Below are positions 27,509 to 39,945 of a stretch of 64,000 nucleotides of DNA, piece by piece (position 1 is the stretch's first letter; each line of letters opens with the position of its first letter). Origin of the DNA: Owenia fusiformis (Eukaryota; Annelida; Polychaeta; Sabellida; Oweniidae). The position numbers were made by a program, and so were the translations under genes. Where the stretch lies: positions 14,832,347-14,896,346 of the forward strand of contig CAIIXF020000009.1 in NCBI GenBank assembly GCA_903813345.2, in the 5' to 3' direction. A model generated the notes under the pieces. That model worked only from the letters and a program-made list of their open reading frames with translations, did no database searches and was not told where the DNA came from.

Positions 27509-30025
27509 AGGGTCAATATAACCTACTTGAGATTTGTTTTGCTCATCGTATAGGAAAAGTAGTACTTAATACACTAGTTCGCTACTTTGTAGATGTATGG
27601 CACGTATATGTGTACATGTATTGGCAATTAATGTTTGGTGATAGCTAGTAGGAGTGTCAGGGACCGCTGACAGATTATTATTTTGAACCAAAAAATTGAA
27701 TTATATTTTTGGCGGTCTCAGTAAATCAATGGGGTAATCAGGTCCTACGTGCTTTTTACAGGCCCAGAAATCAATGCTCGCTTATAAATGTAGCAAAATC
27801 TTTTTTCGTTCGTGGGATATTTTTTTCACCATATAACCGAACGGGAAGTTTTTGAATAGGACTACATGATCTGAATGGATGTGAGGATTCGATGGGCTGG
27901 GATTTGAGAAATTATGATTTGAACTTTGCCAATTCTACATGTATTCCAATGGGTGAAAAAGTAAGTTGCTTTCTACCTAATATCAACCACATTTATTAGT
28001 GAATTTCGAGAAATATGTCGAATTTAGCCATAATTCGCATATCTTTCTATTTAAACATTTAAAGTTTTGCAAATTAACCCCTAAAATTCTGGAGACGACG
28101 ATCTAAATTTTGCTGAGTCAGCAATTTTCGTTTTTTTCATTGAAAACAGTACTTTTCAGCCTAAATTGCTACATTTCTGCTCTCTTATCAAGTAATTTGA
28201 TGCAGTTCTTGCCAAATTAAAGGAAACACACCCCAAACGTTCCACAGTTAGCGAAGTTCCAACATTTTGACCCTTTAAACCCACGAAAGACCAAATTTTA
28301 AAGGGACGTATTCAGTAAACCTGCACAAAAGACAATGCTACTTGAACTAGCCATCAGAAGTTCATGAAAAACGAAAAATCAATGATGTTCAGTTTAGTAA
28401 AGTAGCAAATAGTCCTACTTATGAGAGAATATAAATCACTTAAGCAATTTGTACAACTTTAAACAGCTGTTTTAAGTAGATTAGTATCGTTATGGGCAAA
28501 AATCCCCCAAAATAGCCCAAAATTTGTCCAAAAATTCAAAATTTTCATGCTCAAGGCTGAATTATTTTGCCTATTTTGCTACATTTATCAGTGCATTGAC
28601 AAGAAGTCTTGTGGATAGCGCAACTTTTCCTGAACGTTTCTCTAATAAGATATTTTAATGACAAAATAACTACATTTAGTCTTGAATAAATTGTCACAAA
28701 ATATAATGACCCCAGGGGTCAAGAGAACCCTATAAAATCAAAAGTGCTGAGGGGATTTGAGCAAAAATGTACATATCACTTCATAAAACCCCGAACTTTA
28801 AAATTCATATTGAATAAAATGGGCTAGTAGGAGTGTCAGGGACCGCTGACAGATTATTATTTTGAACCAAAAAATTGAATTATATTTTTGGCGGTCTCAG
28901 TAAATCAATGGGGTAATCAGGTCCTACGTGCTTTTTACAGGCCCAGAAATCAATGCTCGCTTATAAATGTAGCAAAATCTTTTTTCGTTCGTGGGATATT
29001 TTTTTCACCATATAACCGAACGGGAAGTTTTTGAATAGGACTACATGATCTGAATGGATGTGAGGATTCGATGGGCTGGGATTTGAGAAATTATGATTTG
29101 AACTTTGCCAATTCTACATGTATTCCAATGGGTGAAAAAGTAAGTTGCTTTCTACCTAATATCAACCACATTTATTAGTGAATTTCGAGAAATATGTCGA
29201 ATTTAGCCATAATTCGCATATCTTTCTATTTAAACATTTAAAGTTTTGCAAATTAACCCCTAAAATTCTGGAGACGACGATCTAAATTTTGCTGAGTCAG
29301 CAATTTTCGTTTTTTCATTGAAAACAGTACTTTTCAGCCTAAATTGCTACATTTCTGCTCTCTTATCAAGTAATTTGATGCAGTTCTTGCCAAATTAAAG
29401 GAAACACACCCCAAACGTTCCACAGTTAGCGAAGTTCCAACATTTTGACCCTTTAAACCCACGAAAGACCAAATTTTAAAGGGACGTATTCAGTAAACCT
29501 GCACAAAAGACAATGCTACTTGAACTAGCCATCAGAAGTTCATGAAAAACGAAAAATCAATGATGTTCAGTTTAGTAAAGTAGCAAATAGTCCTACTTAT
29601 GAGAGAATATAAATCACTTAAGCAATTTGTACAACTTTAAACAGCTGTTTTAAGTAGATTAGTATCGTTATGGGCAAAAATCCCCCAAAATAGCCCAAAA
29701 TTTGTCCAAAAATTCAAAATTTTCATGCTCAAGGCTGAATTATTTTGCCTATTTTGCTACATTTATCAGTGCATTGACAAGAAGTCTTGTGGATAGCGCA
29801 ACTTTTCCTGAACGTTTCTCTAATAAGATATTTTAATGACAAAATAACTACATTTAGTCTTGAATAAATTGTCACAAAATATAATGACCCCAGGGGTCAA
29901 GAGAACCCTATAAAATCAAAAGTGCTGAGGGGATTTGAGCAAAAATGTACATATCACTTCATAAAACCCCGAACTTTAAAATTCATATTGAATAAAATGC
30001 ATATTCAGTCAACCATGACACTAAT
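27509..30025. repeat. Two satellite monomers joined by a ~160 bp deletion
   Basis: At 28821 the sequence passes from TTGAATAAAATG directly into GGCTAGTAGGAGTGTCAGG. It skips the last ~38 bp of one monomer and the first ~120-140 bp of the next. This joint differs from the three CTAATA joints and occurs once. Confidence 0.85.
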
Positions 30026-31364
30026 AGGGTCAATATAACCTACTTGAGATTTGTTTTGCTCATCGTATAGGAAAAGTAGTACTTAATACACTAGTTCGCT
30101 ACTTTGTAGATGTATGGCACGTATATGTGTACATGTATTGGCAATTAATGTTTGGTGATAGCTAGTAGGAGTGTCAGGGACCGCTGACAGATTATTATTT
30201 TGAACCAAAAAATTGAATTATATTTTTGGCGGTCTCAGTAAATCAATGGGGTAATCAGGTCCTACGTGCTTTTTACAGGCCCAGAAATCAATGCTCGCTT
30301 ATAAATGTAGCAAAATCTTTTTTCGTTCGTGGGATATTTTTTTCACCATATAACCGAACGGGAAGTTTTTGAATAGGACTACATGATCTGAATGGATGTG
30401 AGGATTCGATGGGCTGGGATTTGAGAAATTATGATTTGAACTTTGCCAATTCTACATGTATTCCAATGGGTGAAAAAGTAAGTTGCTTTCTACCTAATAT
30501 CAACCACATTTATTAGTGAATTTCGAGAAATATGTCGAATTTAGCCATAATTCGCATATCTTTCTATTTAAACATTTAAAGTTTTGCAAATTAACCCCTA
30601 AAATTCTGGAGACGACGATCTAAATTTTGCTGAGTCAGCAATTTTCGTTTTTTTCATTGAAAACAGTACTTTTCAGCCTAAATTGCTACATTTCTGCTCT
30701 CTTATCAAGTAATTTGATGCAGTTCTTGCCAAATTAAAGGAAACACACCCCAAACGTTCCACAGTTAGCGAAGTTCCAACATTTTGACCCTTTAAACCCA
30801 CGAAAGACCAAATTTTAAAGGGACGTATTCAGTAAACCTGCACAAAAGACAATGCTACTTGAACTAGCCATCAGAAGTTCATGAAAAACGAAAAATCAAT
30901 GATGTTCAGTTTAGTAAAGTAGCAAATAGTCCTACTTATGAGAGAATATAAATCACTTAAGCAATTTGTACAACTTTAAACAGCTGTTTTAAGTAGATTA
31001 GTATCGTTATGGGCAAAAATCCCCCAAAATAGCCCAAAATTTGTCCAAAAATTCAAAATTTTCATGCTCAAGGCTGAATTATTTTGCCTATTTTGCTACA
31101 TTTATCAGTGCATTGACAAGAAGTCTTGTGGATAGCGCAACTTTTCCTGAACGTTTCTCTAATAAGATATTTTAATGACAAAATAACTACATTTAGTCTT
31201 GAATAAATTGTCACAAAATATAATGACCCCAGGGGTCAAGAGAACCCTATAAAATCAAAAGTGCTGAGGGGATTTGAGCAAAAATGTACATATCACTTCA
31301 TAAAACCCCGAACTTTAAAATTCATATTGAATAAAATGCATATTCAGTCAACCATGACACTAAT

Positions 31365-32230
31365 ATCAACCACATTTATTAGTGAATTTCGAGAAATATG
31401 TCGAATTTAGCCATAATTCGCATATCTTTCTATTTAAACATTTAAAGTTTTGCAAATTAACCCCTAAAATTCTGGAGACGACGATCTAAATTTTGCTGAG
31501 TCAGCAATTTTCGTTTTTTTCATTGAAAACAGTACTTTTCAGCCTAAATTGCTACATTTCTGCTCTCTTATCAAGTAATTTGATGCAGTTCTTGCCAAAT
31601 TAAAGGAAACACACCCCAAACGTTCCACAGTTAGCGAAGTTCCAACATTTTGACCCTTTAAACCCACGAAAGACCAAATTTTAAAGGGACGTATTCAGTA
31701 AACCTGCACAAAAGACAATGCTACTTGAACTAGCCATCAGAAGTTCATGAAAAACGAAAAATCAATGATGTTCAGTTTAGTAAAGTAGCAAATAGTCCTA
31801 CTTATGAGAGAATATAAATCACTTAAGCAATTTGTACAACTTTAAACAGCTGTTTTAAGTAGATTAGTATCGTTATGGGCAAAAATCCCCCAAAATAGCC
31901 CAAAATTTGTCCAAAAATTCAAAATTTTCATGCTCAAGGCTGAATTATTTTGCCTATTTTGCTACATTTATCAGTGCATTGACAAGAAGTCTTGTGGATA
32001 GCGCAACTTTTCCTGAACGTTTCTCTAATAAGATATTTTAATGACAAAATAACTACATTTAGTCTTGAATAAATTGTCACAAAATATAATGACCCCAGGG
32101 GTCAAGAGAACCCTATAAAATCAAAAGTGCTGAGGGGATTTGAGCAAAAATGTACATATCACTTCATAAAACCCCGAACTTTAAAATTCATATTGAATAA
32201 AATGCATATTCAGTCAACCATGACACTAAT
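31365..32230. repeat. Short satellite copy lacking part A (3)
   Basis: Third B-B joint, again at CTAATA, 866 bp with seven T. It lies 6061 bp after the second short copy. Confidence 0.9.
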
Positions 32231-35200
32231 AGGGTCAATATAACCTACTTGAGATTTGTTTTGCTCATCGTATAGGAAAAGTAGTACTTAATACACTAGT
32301 TCGCTACTTTGTAGATGTATGGCACGTATATGTGTACATGTATTGGCAATTAATGTTTGGTGATAGCTAGTAGGAGTGTCAGGGACCGCTGACAGATTAT
32401 TATTTTGAACCAAAAAATTGAATTATATTTTTGGCGGTCTCAGTAAATCAATGGGGTAATCAGGTCCTACGTGCTTTTTACAGGCCCAGAAATCAATGCT
32501 CGCTTATAAATGTAGCAAAATCTTTTTTCGTTCGTGGGATATTTTTTTCACCATATAACCGAACGGGAAGTTTTTGAATAGGACTACATGATCTGAATGG
32601 ATGTGAGGATTCGATGGGCTGGGATTTGAGAAATTATGATTTGAACTTTGCCAATTCTACATGTATTCCAATGGGTGAAAAAGTAAGTTGCTTTCTACCT
32701 AATATCAACCACATTTATTAGTGAATTTCGAGAAATATGTCGAATTTAGCCATAATTCGCATATCTTTCTATTTAAACATTTAAAGTTTTGCAAATTAAC
32801 CCCTAAAATTCTGGAGACGACGATCTAAATTTTGCTGAGTCAGCAATTTTCGTTTTTTCATTGAAAACAGTACTTTTCAGCCTAAATTGCTACATTTCTG
32901 CTCTCTTATCAAGTAATTTGATGCAGTTCTTGCCAAATTAAAGGAAACACACCCCAAACGTTCCACAGTTAGCGAAGTTCCAACATTTTGACCCTTTAAA
33001 CCCACGAAAGACCAAATTTTAAAGGGACGTATTCAGTAAACCTGCACAAAAGACAATGCTACTTGAACTAGCCATCAGAAGTTCATGAAAAACGAAAAAT
33101 CAATGATGTTCAGTTTAGTAAAGTAGCAAATAGTCCTACTTATGAGAGAATATAAATCACTTAAGCAATTTGTACAACTTTAAACAGCTGTTTTAAGTAG
33201 ATTAGTATCGTTATGGGCAAAAATCCCCCAAAATAGCCCAAAATTTGTCCAAAAATTCAAAATTTTCATGCTCAAGGCTGAATTATTTTGCCTATTTTGC
33301 TACATTTATCAGTGCATTGACAAGAAGTCTTGTGGATAGCGCAACTTTTCCTGAACGTTTCTCTAATAAGATATTTTAATGACAAAATAACTACATTTAG
33401 TCTTGAATAAATTGTCACAAAATATAATGACCCCAGGGGTCAAGAGAACCCTATAAAATCAAAAGTGCTGAGGGGATTTGAGCAAAAATGTACATATCAC
33501 TTCATAAAACCCCGAACTTTAAAATTCATATTGAATAAAATGCATATTCAGTCAACCATGACACTAATAGGGTCAATATAACCTACTTGAGATTTGTTTT
33601 GCTCATCGTATAGGAAAAGTAGTACTTAATACACTAGTTCGCTACTTTGTAGATGTATGGCACGTATATGTGTACATGTATTGGCAATTAATGTTTGGTG
33701 ATAGCTAGTAGGAGTGTCAGGGACCGCTGACAGATTATTATTTTGAACCAAAAAATTGAATTATATTTTTGGCGGTCTCAGTAAATCAATGGGGTAATCA
33801 GGTCCTACGTGCTTTTTACAGGCCCAGAAATCAATGCTCGCTTATAAATGTAGCAAAATCTTTTTTCGTTCGTGGGATATTTTTTTCACCATATAACCGA
33901 ACGGGAAGTTTTTGAATAGGACTACATGATCTGAATGGATGTGAGGATTCGATGGGCTGGGATTTGAGAAATTATGATTTGAACTTTGCCAATTCTACAT
34001 GTATTCCAATGGGTGAAAAAGTAAGTTGCTTTCTACCTAATATCAACCACATTTATTAGTGAATTTCGAGAAATATGTCGAATTTAGCCATAATTCGCAT
34101 ATCTTTCTATTTAAACATTTAAAGTTTTGCAAATTAACCCCTAAAATTCTGGAGACGACGATCTAAATTTTGCTGAGTCAGCAATTTTCGTTTTTTTCAT
34201 TGAAAACAGTACTTTTCAGCCTAAATTGCTACATTTCTGCTCTCTTATCAAGTAATTTGATGCAGTTCTTGCCAAATTAAAGGAAACACACCCCAAACGT
34301 TCCACAGTTAGCGAAGTTCCAACATTTTGACCCTTTAAACCCACGAAAGACCAAATTTTAAAGGGACGTATTCAGTAAACCTGCACAAAAGACAATGCTA
34401 CTTGAACTAGCCATCAGAAGTTCATGAAAAACGAAAAATCAATGATGTTCAGTTTAGTAAAGTAGCAAATAGTCCTACTTATGAGAGAATATAAATCACT
34501 TAAGCAATTTGTACAACTTTAAACAGCTGTTTTAAGTAGATTAGTATCGTTATGGGCAAAAATCCCCCAAAATAGCCCAAAATTTGTCCAAAAATTCAAA
34601 ATTTTCATGCTCAAGGCTGAATTATTTTGCCTATTTTGCTACATTTATCAGTGCATTGACAAGAAGTCTTGTGGATAGCGCAACTTTTCCTGAACGTTTC
34701 TCTAATAAGATATTTTAATGACAAAATAACTACATTTAGTCTTGAATAAATTGTCACAAAATATAATGACCCCAGGGGTCAAGAGAACCCTATAAAATCA
34801 AAAGTGCTGAGGGGATTTGAGCAAAAATGTACATATCACTTCATAAAACCCCGAACTTTAAAATTCATATTGAATAAAATGCATATTCAGTCAACCATGA
34901 CACTAATAGGGTCAATATAACCTACTTGAGATTTGTTTTGCTCATCGTATAGGAAAAGTAGTACTTAATACACTAGTTCGCTACTTTGTAGATGTATGGC
35001 ACGTATATGTGTACATGTATTGGCAATTAATGTTTGGTGATAGCTAGTAGGAGTGTCAGGGACCGCTGACAGATTATTATTTTGAACCAAAAAATTGAAT
35101 TATATTTTTGGCGGTCTCAGTAAATCAATGGGGTAATCAGGTCCTACGTGCTTTTTACAGGCCCAGAAATCAATGCTCGCTTATAAATGTAGCAAAATCT

Positions 35201-37583
35201 TTTTTCGTTCGTGGGATATTTTTTTCACCATATAACCGAACGGGAAGTTTTTGAATAGGACTACATGATCTGAATGGATGTGAGGATTCGATGGGCTGGG
35301 ATTTGAGAAATTATGATTTGAACTTTGCCAATTCTACATGTATTCCAATGGGTGAAAAAGTAAGTTGCTTTCTACCTAATATCAACCACATTTATTAGTG
35401 AATTTCGAGAAATATGTCGAATTTAGCCATAATTCGCATATCTTTCTATTTAAACATTTAAAGTTTTGCAAATTAACCCCTAAAATTCTGGAGACGACGA
35501 TCTAAATTTTGCTGAGTCAGCAATTTTCGTTTTTTCATTGAAAACAGTACTTTTCAGCCTAAATTGCTACATTTCTGCTCTCTTATCAAGTAATTTGATG
35601 CAGTTCTTGCCAAATTAAAGGAAACACACCCCAAACGTTCCACAGTTAGCGAAGTTCCAACATTTTGACCCTTTAAACCCACGAAAGACCAAATTTTAAA
35701 GGGACGTATTCAGTAAACCTGCACAAAAGACAATGCTACTTGAACTAGCCATCAGAAGTTCATGAAAAACGAAAAATCAATGATGTTCAGTTTAGTAAAG
35801 TAGCAAATAGTCCTACTTATGAGAGAATATAAATCACTTAAGCAATTTGTACAACTTTAAACAGCTGTTTTAAGTAGATTAGTATCGTTATGGGCAAAAA
35901 TCCCCCAAAATAGCCCAAAATTTGTCCAAAAATTCAAAATTTTCATGCTCAAGGCTGAATTATTTTGCCTATTTTGCTACATTTATCAGTGCATTGACAA
36001 GAAGTCTTGTGGATAGCGCAACTTTTCCTGAACGTTTCTCTAATAAGATATTTTAATGACAAAATAACTACATTTAGTCTTGAATAAATTGTCACAAAAT
36101 ATAATGACCCCAGGGGTCAAGAGAACCCTATAAAATCAAAAGTGCTGAGGGGATTTGAGCAAAAATGTACATATCACTTCATAAAACCCCGAACTTTAAA
36201 ATTCATATTGAATAAAATGCATATTCAGTCAACCATGACACTAATAGGGTCAATATAACCTACTTGAGATTTGTTTTGCTCATCGTATAGGAAAAGTAGT
36301 ACTTAATACACTAGTTCGCTACTTTGTAGATGTATGGCACGTATATGTGTACATGTATTGGCAATTAATGTTTGGTGATAGCTAGTAGGAGTGTCAGGGA
36401 CCGCTGACAGATTATTATTTTGAACCAAAAAATTGAATTATATTTTTGGCGGTCTCAGTAAATCAATGGGGTAATCAGGTCCTACGTGCTTTTTACAGGC
36501 CCAGAAATCAATGCTCGCTTATAAATGTAGCAAAATCTTTTTTCGTTCGTGGGATATTTTTTTCACCATATAACCGAACGGGAAGTTTTTGAATAGGACT
36601 ACATGATCTGAATGGATGTGAGGATTCGATGGGCTGGGATTTGAGAAATTATGATTTGAACTTTGCCAATTCTACATGTATTCCAATGGGTGAAAAAGTA
36701 AGTTGCTTTCTACCTAATATCAACCACATTTATTAGTGAATTTCGAGAAATATGTCGAATTTAGCCATAATTCGCATATCTTTCTATTTAAACATTTAAA
36801 GTTTTGCAAATTAACCCCTAAAATTCTGGAGACGACGATCTAAATTTTGCTGAGTCAGCAATTTTCGTTTTTTCATTGAAAACAGTACTTTTCAGCCTAA
36901 ATTGCTACATTTCTGCTCTCTTATCAAGTAATTTGATGCAGTTCTTGCCAAATTAAAGGAAACACACCCCAAACGTTCCACAGTTAGCGAAGTTCCAACA
37001 TTTTGACCCTTTAAACCCACGAAAGACCAAATTTTAAAGGGACGTATTCAGTAAACCTGCACAAAAGACAATGCTACTTGAACTAGCCATCAGAAGTTCA
37101 TGAAAAACGAAAAATCAATGATGTTCAGTTTAGTAAAGTAGCAAATAGTCCTACTTATGAGAGAATATAAATCACTTAAGCAATTTGTACAACTTTAAAC
37201 AGCTGTTTTAAGTAGATTAGTATCGTTATGGGCAAAAATCCCCCAAAATAGCCCAAAATTTGTCCAAAAATTCAAAATTTTCATGCTCAAGGCTGAATTA
37301 TTTTGCCTATTTTGCTACATTTATCAGTGCATTGACAAGAAGTCTTGTGGATAGCGCAACTTTTCCTGAACGTTTCTCTAATAAGATATTTTAATGACAA
37401 AATAACTACATTTAGTCTTGAATAAATTGTCACAAAATATAATGACCCCAGGGGTCAAGAGAACCCTATAAAATCAAAAGTGCTGAGGGGATTTGAGCAA
37501 AAATGTACATATCACTTCATAAAACCCCGAACTTTAAAATTCATATTGAATAAAATGCATATTCAGTCAACCATGACACTAAT

Positions 37584-38053
37584 AGGGTCAATATAACCTA
37601 CTTGAGATTTGTTTTGCTCATCGTATAGGAAAAGTAGTACTTAATACACTAGTTCGCTACTTTGTAGATGTATGGCACGTATATGTGTACATGTATTGGC
37701 AATTAATGTTTGGTGATAGCTAGTAGGAGTGTCAGGGACCGCTGACAGATTATTATTTTGAACCAAAAAATTGAATTATATTTTTGGCGGTCTCAGTAAA
37801 TCAATGGGGTAATCAGGTCCTACGTGCTTTTTACAGGCCCAGAAATCAATGCTCGCTTATAAATGTAGCAAAATCTTTTTTCGTTCGTGGGATATTTTTT
37901 TCACCATATAACCGAACGGGAAGTTTTTGAATAGGACTACATGATCTGAATGGATGTGAGGATTCGATGGGCTGGGATTTGAGAAATTATGATTTGAACT
38001 TTGCCAATTCTACATGTATTCCAATGGGTGAAAAAGTAAGTTGCTTTCTACCT
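37584..38053. repeat. Terminal partial satellite copy (part A only)
   Basis: The last copy runs from AGGGTCAATA to TTGCTTTCTACCT and then diverges into TAGCCATTTCTAACC. The break is within 2-3 bp of the A/B border, so the array has the form A(BA)n. Confidence 0.85.
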
Positions 38054-39155
38054 TAGCCATTTCTAACCATGCAGGGTTAACCCAACTAATTGTTATAACA
38101 TGCGTATTCCCATACAAACGATCTGTCTTCAAGAGAAAACTAAGATTTGTGGACATGTTTTACTATCATTGCATCATACCCCAGTATGTCCTCTGTCAGT
38201 CAAAAAAGTTTGAATCAAAACTCCCCACGAAAATCAAAAGATCTCACCTGTTGAAGACGCCATCTATAGAAAATGTCAAAAAATGTCATTCTGATTTTGA
38301 CAGATGGAGGCAGGTCAAAAAGGTCAAATTTTTTAAAGAAAATGCACCTTAATCACATAGATCCCGGCCAGATTCTTTTGTAGTAGAATCAGTAGCTCAA
38401 TAATATTTCCTCAAGATGAGACACCTCAGAAAATTTCAAATTTTAAAATGACGATTCTGGAGCCATTTCTGAAAAATATGAGACAAATCATACCTCATTT
38501 GAAGGGTCTTGTTATTCTTTACCTTTTTTATCACCAATGGCCGTTATTCAAGCAATACTGCGTCGATAAGAGGCCAAAACAGTGATATTTTATCGCCGGA
38601 CTCTTGTCTGTCCAAATCTGAATGTTGCTCCCGTGGTTCCAGAAATGTGACGTCATCATTACAATGATATTTGGACACACAACGGTCCGGATCAAGTGAG
38701 AAATATTTGCCGTATTAAAAGTCGAATTACTGCGTCAATAGGTTATTTACTCTAACCAAACAAGTAGAACTAGAAAGATGAAGATCTCAGCTATAAATTG
38801 AGTGCAAAATCTGTCACGGGGAAACAGGTACCATTTTGTATAAGGAACGTTTTGAAAGGTGGTCACTTTTTTTTCGAAATTTTCCAATTTAGTGTCGTAT
38901 CTTCTGTATTATTCTTTGAGCCTATGCTCCTACTACAAAACGATCTGGCCAATATCTGTGCTTAATCACATCAAATCATGTCTCAGAGTTGGTCCACACA
39001 TACACTTTTTCATTCATGTACTTACCAAAATCCAACCACTGGTGATGCTAATGTAATTACAATAATTGGACTATATTTTTGTTTTTATAATGCCATCTAT
39101 TCATCTTCCCACTCGGCGGAAGGATCTAATGGTTGTGTGTCTCCGCAGCAACATG
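38054..39155. other. Right flank of the array; no gene supported
   Basis: Unique AT-rich sequence. An open frame of about 100 codons starts inside the satellite end at 38041 and runs to 38352, but it has no ATG at its start, no recognisable domain and a satellite-derived N-terminus, so I do not call it. A single TGACGTCA cAMP-response-type octamer lies near 38650, which may be chance. Confidence 0.5.
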
Positions 39156-39157
39156 TA

Positions 39158-39646
39158 CCGGATTTTCTCGCATATACGCCCCCCTAAATTTAGGCCCATG
39201 GGCCAAAAATCGAATGTAGTACGCTTATACGCCCATGGGCCTATAAAAAATGATTATTTATTGATTTTTTTCAATAAATTCAAGAGTATTTTGTCACTGG
39301 CAGATAGTTCTGTCGTTACTTTGTTTCAACATTAGTTCAACGCTGTGCCGTAAGTGGCAGTGGTGGATCGTTCTGTTGTTACTTTATTTCAACATTAAGT
39401 CCAAGGTTGTAGGTGACATTTCCTTTATTATTCTTACAAAACATGCGGTAGGACTACAACAGTAGGCACATTAGTCTTTGAGGAACCATTGTATTCATCA
39501 GCTCTTCTCACCTTTACGCCCACTGGGCCAAAAATCGAAAGTAGTACACTTATACGCACATGGGCGAAAAATAAGAGGTAAAATAACAGACAAAATTACC
39601 CCTTCTTTCAGTTATACGCCCAGGGCTTATATGCGAGAAAATCCGG
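39158..39646. mobile_element. MITE with TA target duplication (489 bp)
   Basis: The ends are inverted copies: CCGGATTTTCTCGCATATA at the left and TATATGCGAGAAAATCCGG at the right, each flanked by TA (39156-39157 and 39647-39648). No transposase is encoded, so it is non-autonomous. The TA duplication suggests mobilisation by a Tc1/mariner or pogo-type enzyme (inference). Just inside both ends are modules reading 'ACGCCC..GGGCCAAAAATCGAA', so the inverted structure extends beyond the termini. The middle contains a diverged ~60 bp direct duplication (GTTACTTTGTTTCAACATTA and GTTACTTTATTTCAACATTA). Confidence 0.85.
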
Positions 39647-39669
39647 TATACATAAATATCCACTAGTAT

Positions 39670-39945
39670 TCCTAGACCTATGTATAGCCTGGCAAGCGGG
39701 GAAAGTGGGTTACATATCCTTACCTGTATACTCTACATTGCTACACTGTGAGGCAGCTCCTACACATGCCATTGGAAGTGGGGTAAGCGGGGTGCATAAG
39801 TTTACATGTATACTCTACATTGCTACACATTGCTACACTGTGTCAAGCACCTATACATAGGCTGGAAAGCGGGGTAAGCGGAGTAAACGGGGTATCCTTA
39901 CCTGTATACTCTACATTGCTACAGTGTGAGGCAGCTCCTACACAT
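39670..39945. repeat. GGGGTAA-rich minisatellite, left arm of a fold-back element
   Basis: Units of about 80-110 bp alternate two types. One carries 'CTATACATAGGCTGGAAAGCGGGG' split by small changes, the other 'ACACATRCCATTGGAAGTGGGG'. Each then passes through GTAAGCGGGGTA stretches to TACTCTACATTGCTACACTG. The same units continue at 42093-42320 after the LINE. They reappear inverted at 42321-42677 and 46715-47180. Confidence 0.75.

Larger units (their letters stand above)
351..38053. repeat. Satellite DNA array, 1338-1339 bp monomer
   Basis: The anchor AGGGTCAATATAACC recurs at 351, 1689, 3027, 4366, 5705, 7044, 8382, 9720, 11923, 13261, 14599, 15937, 17275, 18613, 19951, 21289, 22627, 23965, 26170, 27509, 30026, 32231, 33569, 34908, 36246 and 37584, so the spacing is 1338 or 1339 bp apart from a few rearranged steps. 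By eye the copies are almost identical. The commonest difference is a run of six or seven T. There are about 24 full monomers, three copies of about 865 bp lacking one segment, one pair fused with a ~160 bp deletion, and a terminal partial copy. No ORF of about 60 codons or more occurs in the array, so it is non-coding. Such homogeneity implies recent amplification or active gene conversion. Known functions of satellites of this kind include heterochromatin or centromere roles, but nothing here proves one. Confidence 0.97.

Noticed and set aside
351-38053. Satellite part A as an LTR in tandemly shared LTR copies
   Set aside because: The A-B-A order fits, but A lacks TG...CA ends, no primer-binding site follows it, no polypurine tract precedes it and B encodes nothing.
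38041-38352. A ~103-codon plus-strand open frame at the satellite edge
   Set aside because: It starts with TTG inside the satellite, has no ATG at its start and no recognisable domain, and its N-terminus comes from repeat sequence.
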